Below, one piece after another: positions 63,687 to 64,000 of a DNA stretch of 64,000 nucleotides. Position numbers and translations under genes: made by a program. The stretch is taken from NCBI GenBank assembly GCA_029959085.1, contig JARWIR010000173.1:2501-66500 (forward strand). Direction: 5' to 3'. Under the pieces are notes generated by a model. It had not been told where the DNA came from. It saw nothing but the letters and a program-made list of their open reading frames with translations, and ran no database searches. Within the stretch, counting starts at the first letter, position 1. Every line of letters begins with the position of its first letter. The stretch is from Nemophila menziesii. Lineage: Eukaryota > Streptophyta > Magnoliopsida > Boraginales > Hydrophyllaceae.

Positions 63687-64000
63687 CCTCGGAACCCCCT
63701 AACGACCCCCGAAAACCCTGGCACCCCCCTCAAAGACCCGTAAAAAGCACGACGAGGCCCTGAAAACCCGAAAAAAGGACGATTAAAAAAGTCCGAAAAA
63801 TCCCTTGAAAACACAAAAGAGGCTCCCAAAAGACCCATAAAAAGCACCAAAAACCCCTAAAACCTCCAACAGAACCCCCAGAAACCCCGAAATAACCCCC
63901 CAGAACCCCTCGAAACGTCTAAAAACACCCGGAAAGCTCCCAAGGGCCCTAAAAGACCCCTTGAAAAGCCCCCAATATCCCCAAAAACGCCCAAAAATAC
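63687..64000. repeat. Partial unit at the right edge
   Basis: The last CCTCGG phase mark is at 63687 and the window ends 314 bases later, about 44 bases short of a full unit. The cut is the window edge, not a biological array end. The unit carries the rare CACCCGG and AAAGCTCCC variants near 63926-63940, also seen near 24593, 37368 and 60343. Confidence 0.9.

Larger units (their letters stand above)
1..64000. repeat. 358-bp tandem satellite array, about 179 units, filling the window
   Basis: Using CCTCGG as the phase mark, unit starts fall at 1, 358, 716, 1074, 1432, 1790, 2148 and 2504, and the last start is at 63687. The span 1 to 63687 fits 178 units of mean length 357.8. Units are head to tail in one orientation with no inversion, no intervening unique DNA and no inserted mobile element. 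Neighbouring units differ by a few substitutions and one- or two-base indels. Larger indels are rare and are listed separately. This is the structure of a homogenised satellite maintained by unequal exchange or conversion. Chromosomal position (centromere, subtelomere or other heterochromatin) cannot be decided from the sequence. I do not recognise a named satellite family. Confidence 0.98.
21800..64000. repeat. Subfamily B portion of the array
   Basis: From about 21.8 kb new variants appear together and recur to the right edge: CCCTCACAAAACC (first near 21812), CAGTAACCCC (first near 22018), AAAGGAGGCTCCC, AAAAAGGGACG, AGAGCCTCCC and CCCAAAACCCCTCG. GATCCCTT almost disappears, with one exception in the island at about 30.7 kb. 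Local variants include CATATAAAGC (near 23766, 30236, 51990, 59541 and 63480) and AAATTGTCC (near 51581, 58413 and 59488). A-like units persist as a minority, so this is a change in variant mix and not a different satellite. Confidence 0.75.

Noticed and set aside
23734..63743. Plus-strand frames of 60-112 residues (near 23734, 25345, 25702, 30203, 45290, 48164, 51957, 54262 and 63447), rich in Lys, Pro and Thr
   Set aside because: These are A/C-rich codons read through the same satellite. They appear only where single-base variants or indels remove a stop, and they have no shared start context or conserved frame.
44..63850. Many minus-strand reading frames of 70-278 residues, rich in Gly, Phe, Arg, Val and Leu
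   Set aside because: They follow the satellite unit. The minus strand is G/T-rich and poor in A, so stop codons are rare in all frames and GGN and TTY codons dominate. The unit is 358 bases, not a multiple of three, so the frame changes each unit, and different frames stay open over the same bases. Indels of one base are common and there is no sign of codon-level constraint.
1..64000. CENP-B box (TTCG, four bases, A, two bases, CGGG)
   Set aside because: I checked the TTCG-containing stretches of the minus strand. Those next to GGG runs lack the required A and the correctly spaced CGGG. No match was found in the consensus unit, although single variant units were not all tested.
1..64000. CRISPR array or other repeat-spacer system
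   Set aside because: The entire 358-base unit repeats; there are no short repeats separated by unique spacers and no nearby effector genes.
1..64000. Ribosomal DNA spacer, tRNA cluster or telomere tract
   Set aside because: No rRNA or tRNA-like sequence is visible, and CCCTAA is dispersed and not in a continuous telomeric run.

Overview
The whole 64,000-base window is one uninterrupted tandem satellite array. A unit of about 358 bp repeats head to tail about 179 times: 178 complete units plus a 314-base partial unit at the right edge. The array enters at the left edge and leaves at the right edge, so neither boundary is visible. I found no protein gene, tRNA, rRNA, transposon, CRISPR array or unique sequence anywhere. 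The long reading frames on the minus strand are by-products of a G/T-rich strand and are rejected as genes.

The unit is strongly strand-asymmetric. In the reference unit at 358-715 I counted A 146, C 129, G 49 and T 34. The plus strand is therefore 77% A+C at about 50% GC, with a GC skew of about -0.45 and an AT skew of about +0.62. C-runs alternate with A-runs about every 10.4 bases, close to the DNA helical repeat. Read on the minus strand, each unit contains three dense clusters of G-runs that fit or nearly fit the usual G-quadruplex pattern.

Layout: roughly 1-21,800 holds one family of variants (called A here) and 21,800-64,000 holds another (B). A short A-type island sits inside B at about 30,600-31,250. 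Both halves contain multi-unit (higher-order) repeats: a 3-unit repeat of 1,073 bp at 4.2-6.5 kb, a 2-unit repeat at 17.3-18.7 kb and a 4-unit repeat of 1,434 bp at 40.0-42.9 kb. Larger copied segments lie 1,730, 6,833, 8,588, 8,972 and about 35,750 bp apart. Rare indels serve as lineage tags: 61-bp deletions, a 21-bp duplication, an 11-bp insertion and a gained or lost 9-bp element. They show that the array evolved by local unequal exchange and block duplication.

Organism: long, homogeneous, multi-unit satellite arrays point to a eukaryotic chromosome (centromeric, pericentromeric, subtelomeric or other heterochromatin). The runs of G with short T-rich spacers resemble G-rich tandem repeats I associate with bird microchromosomes, so a bird is my best guess, at low to moderate confidence. 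Nothing in the window fixes the species or the chromosomal location.
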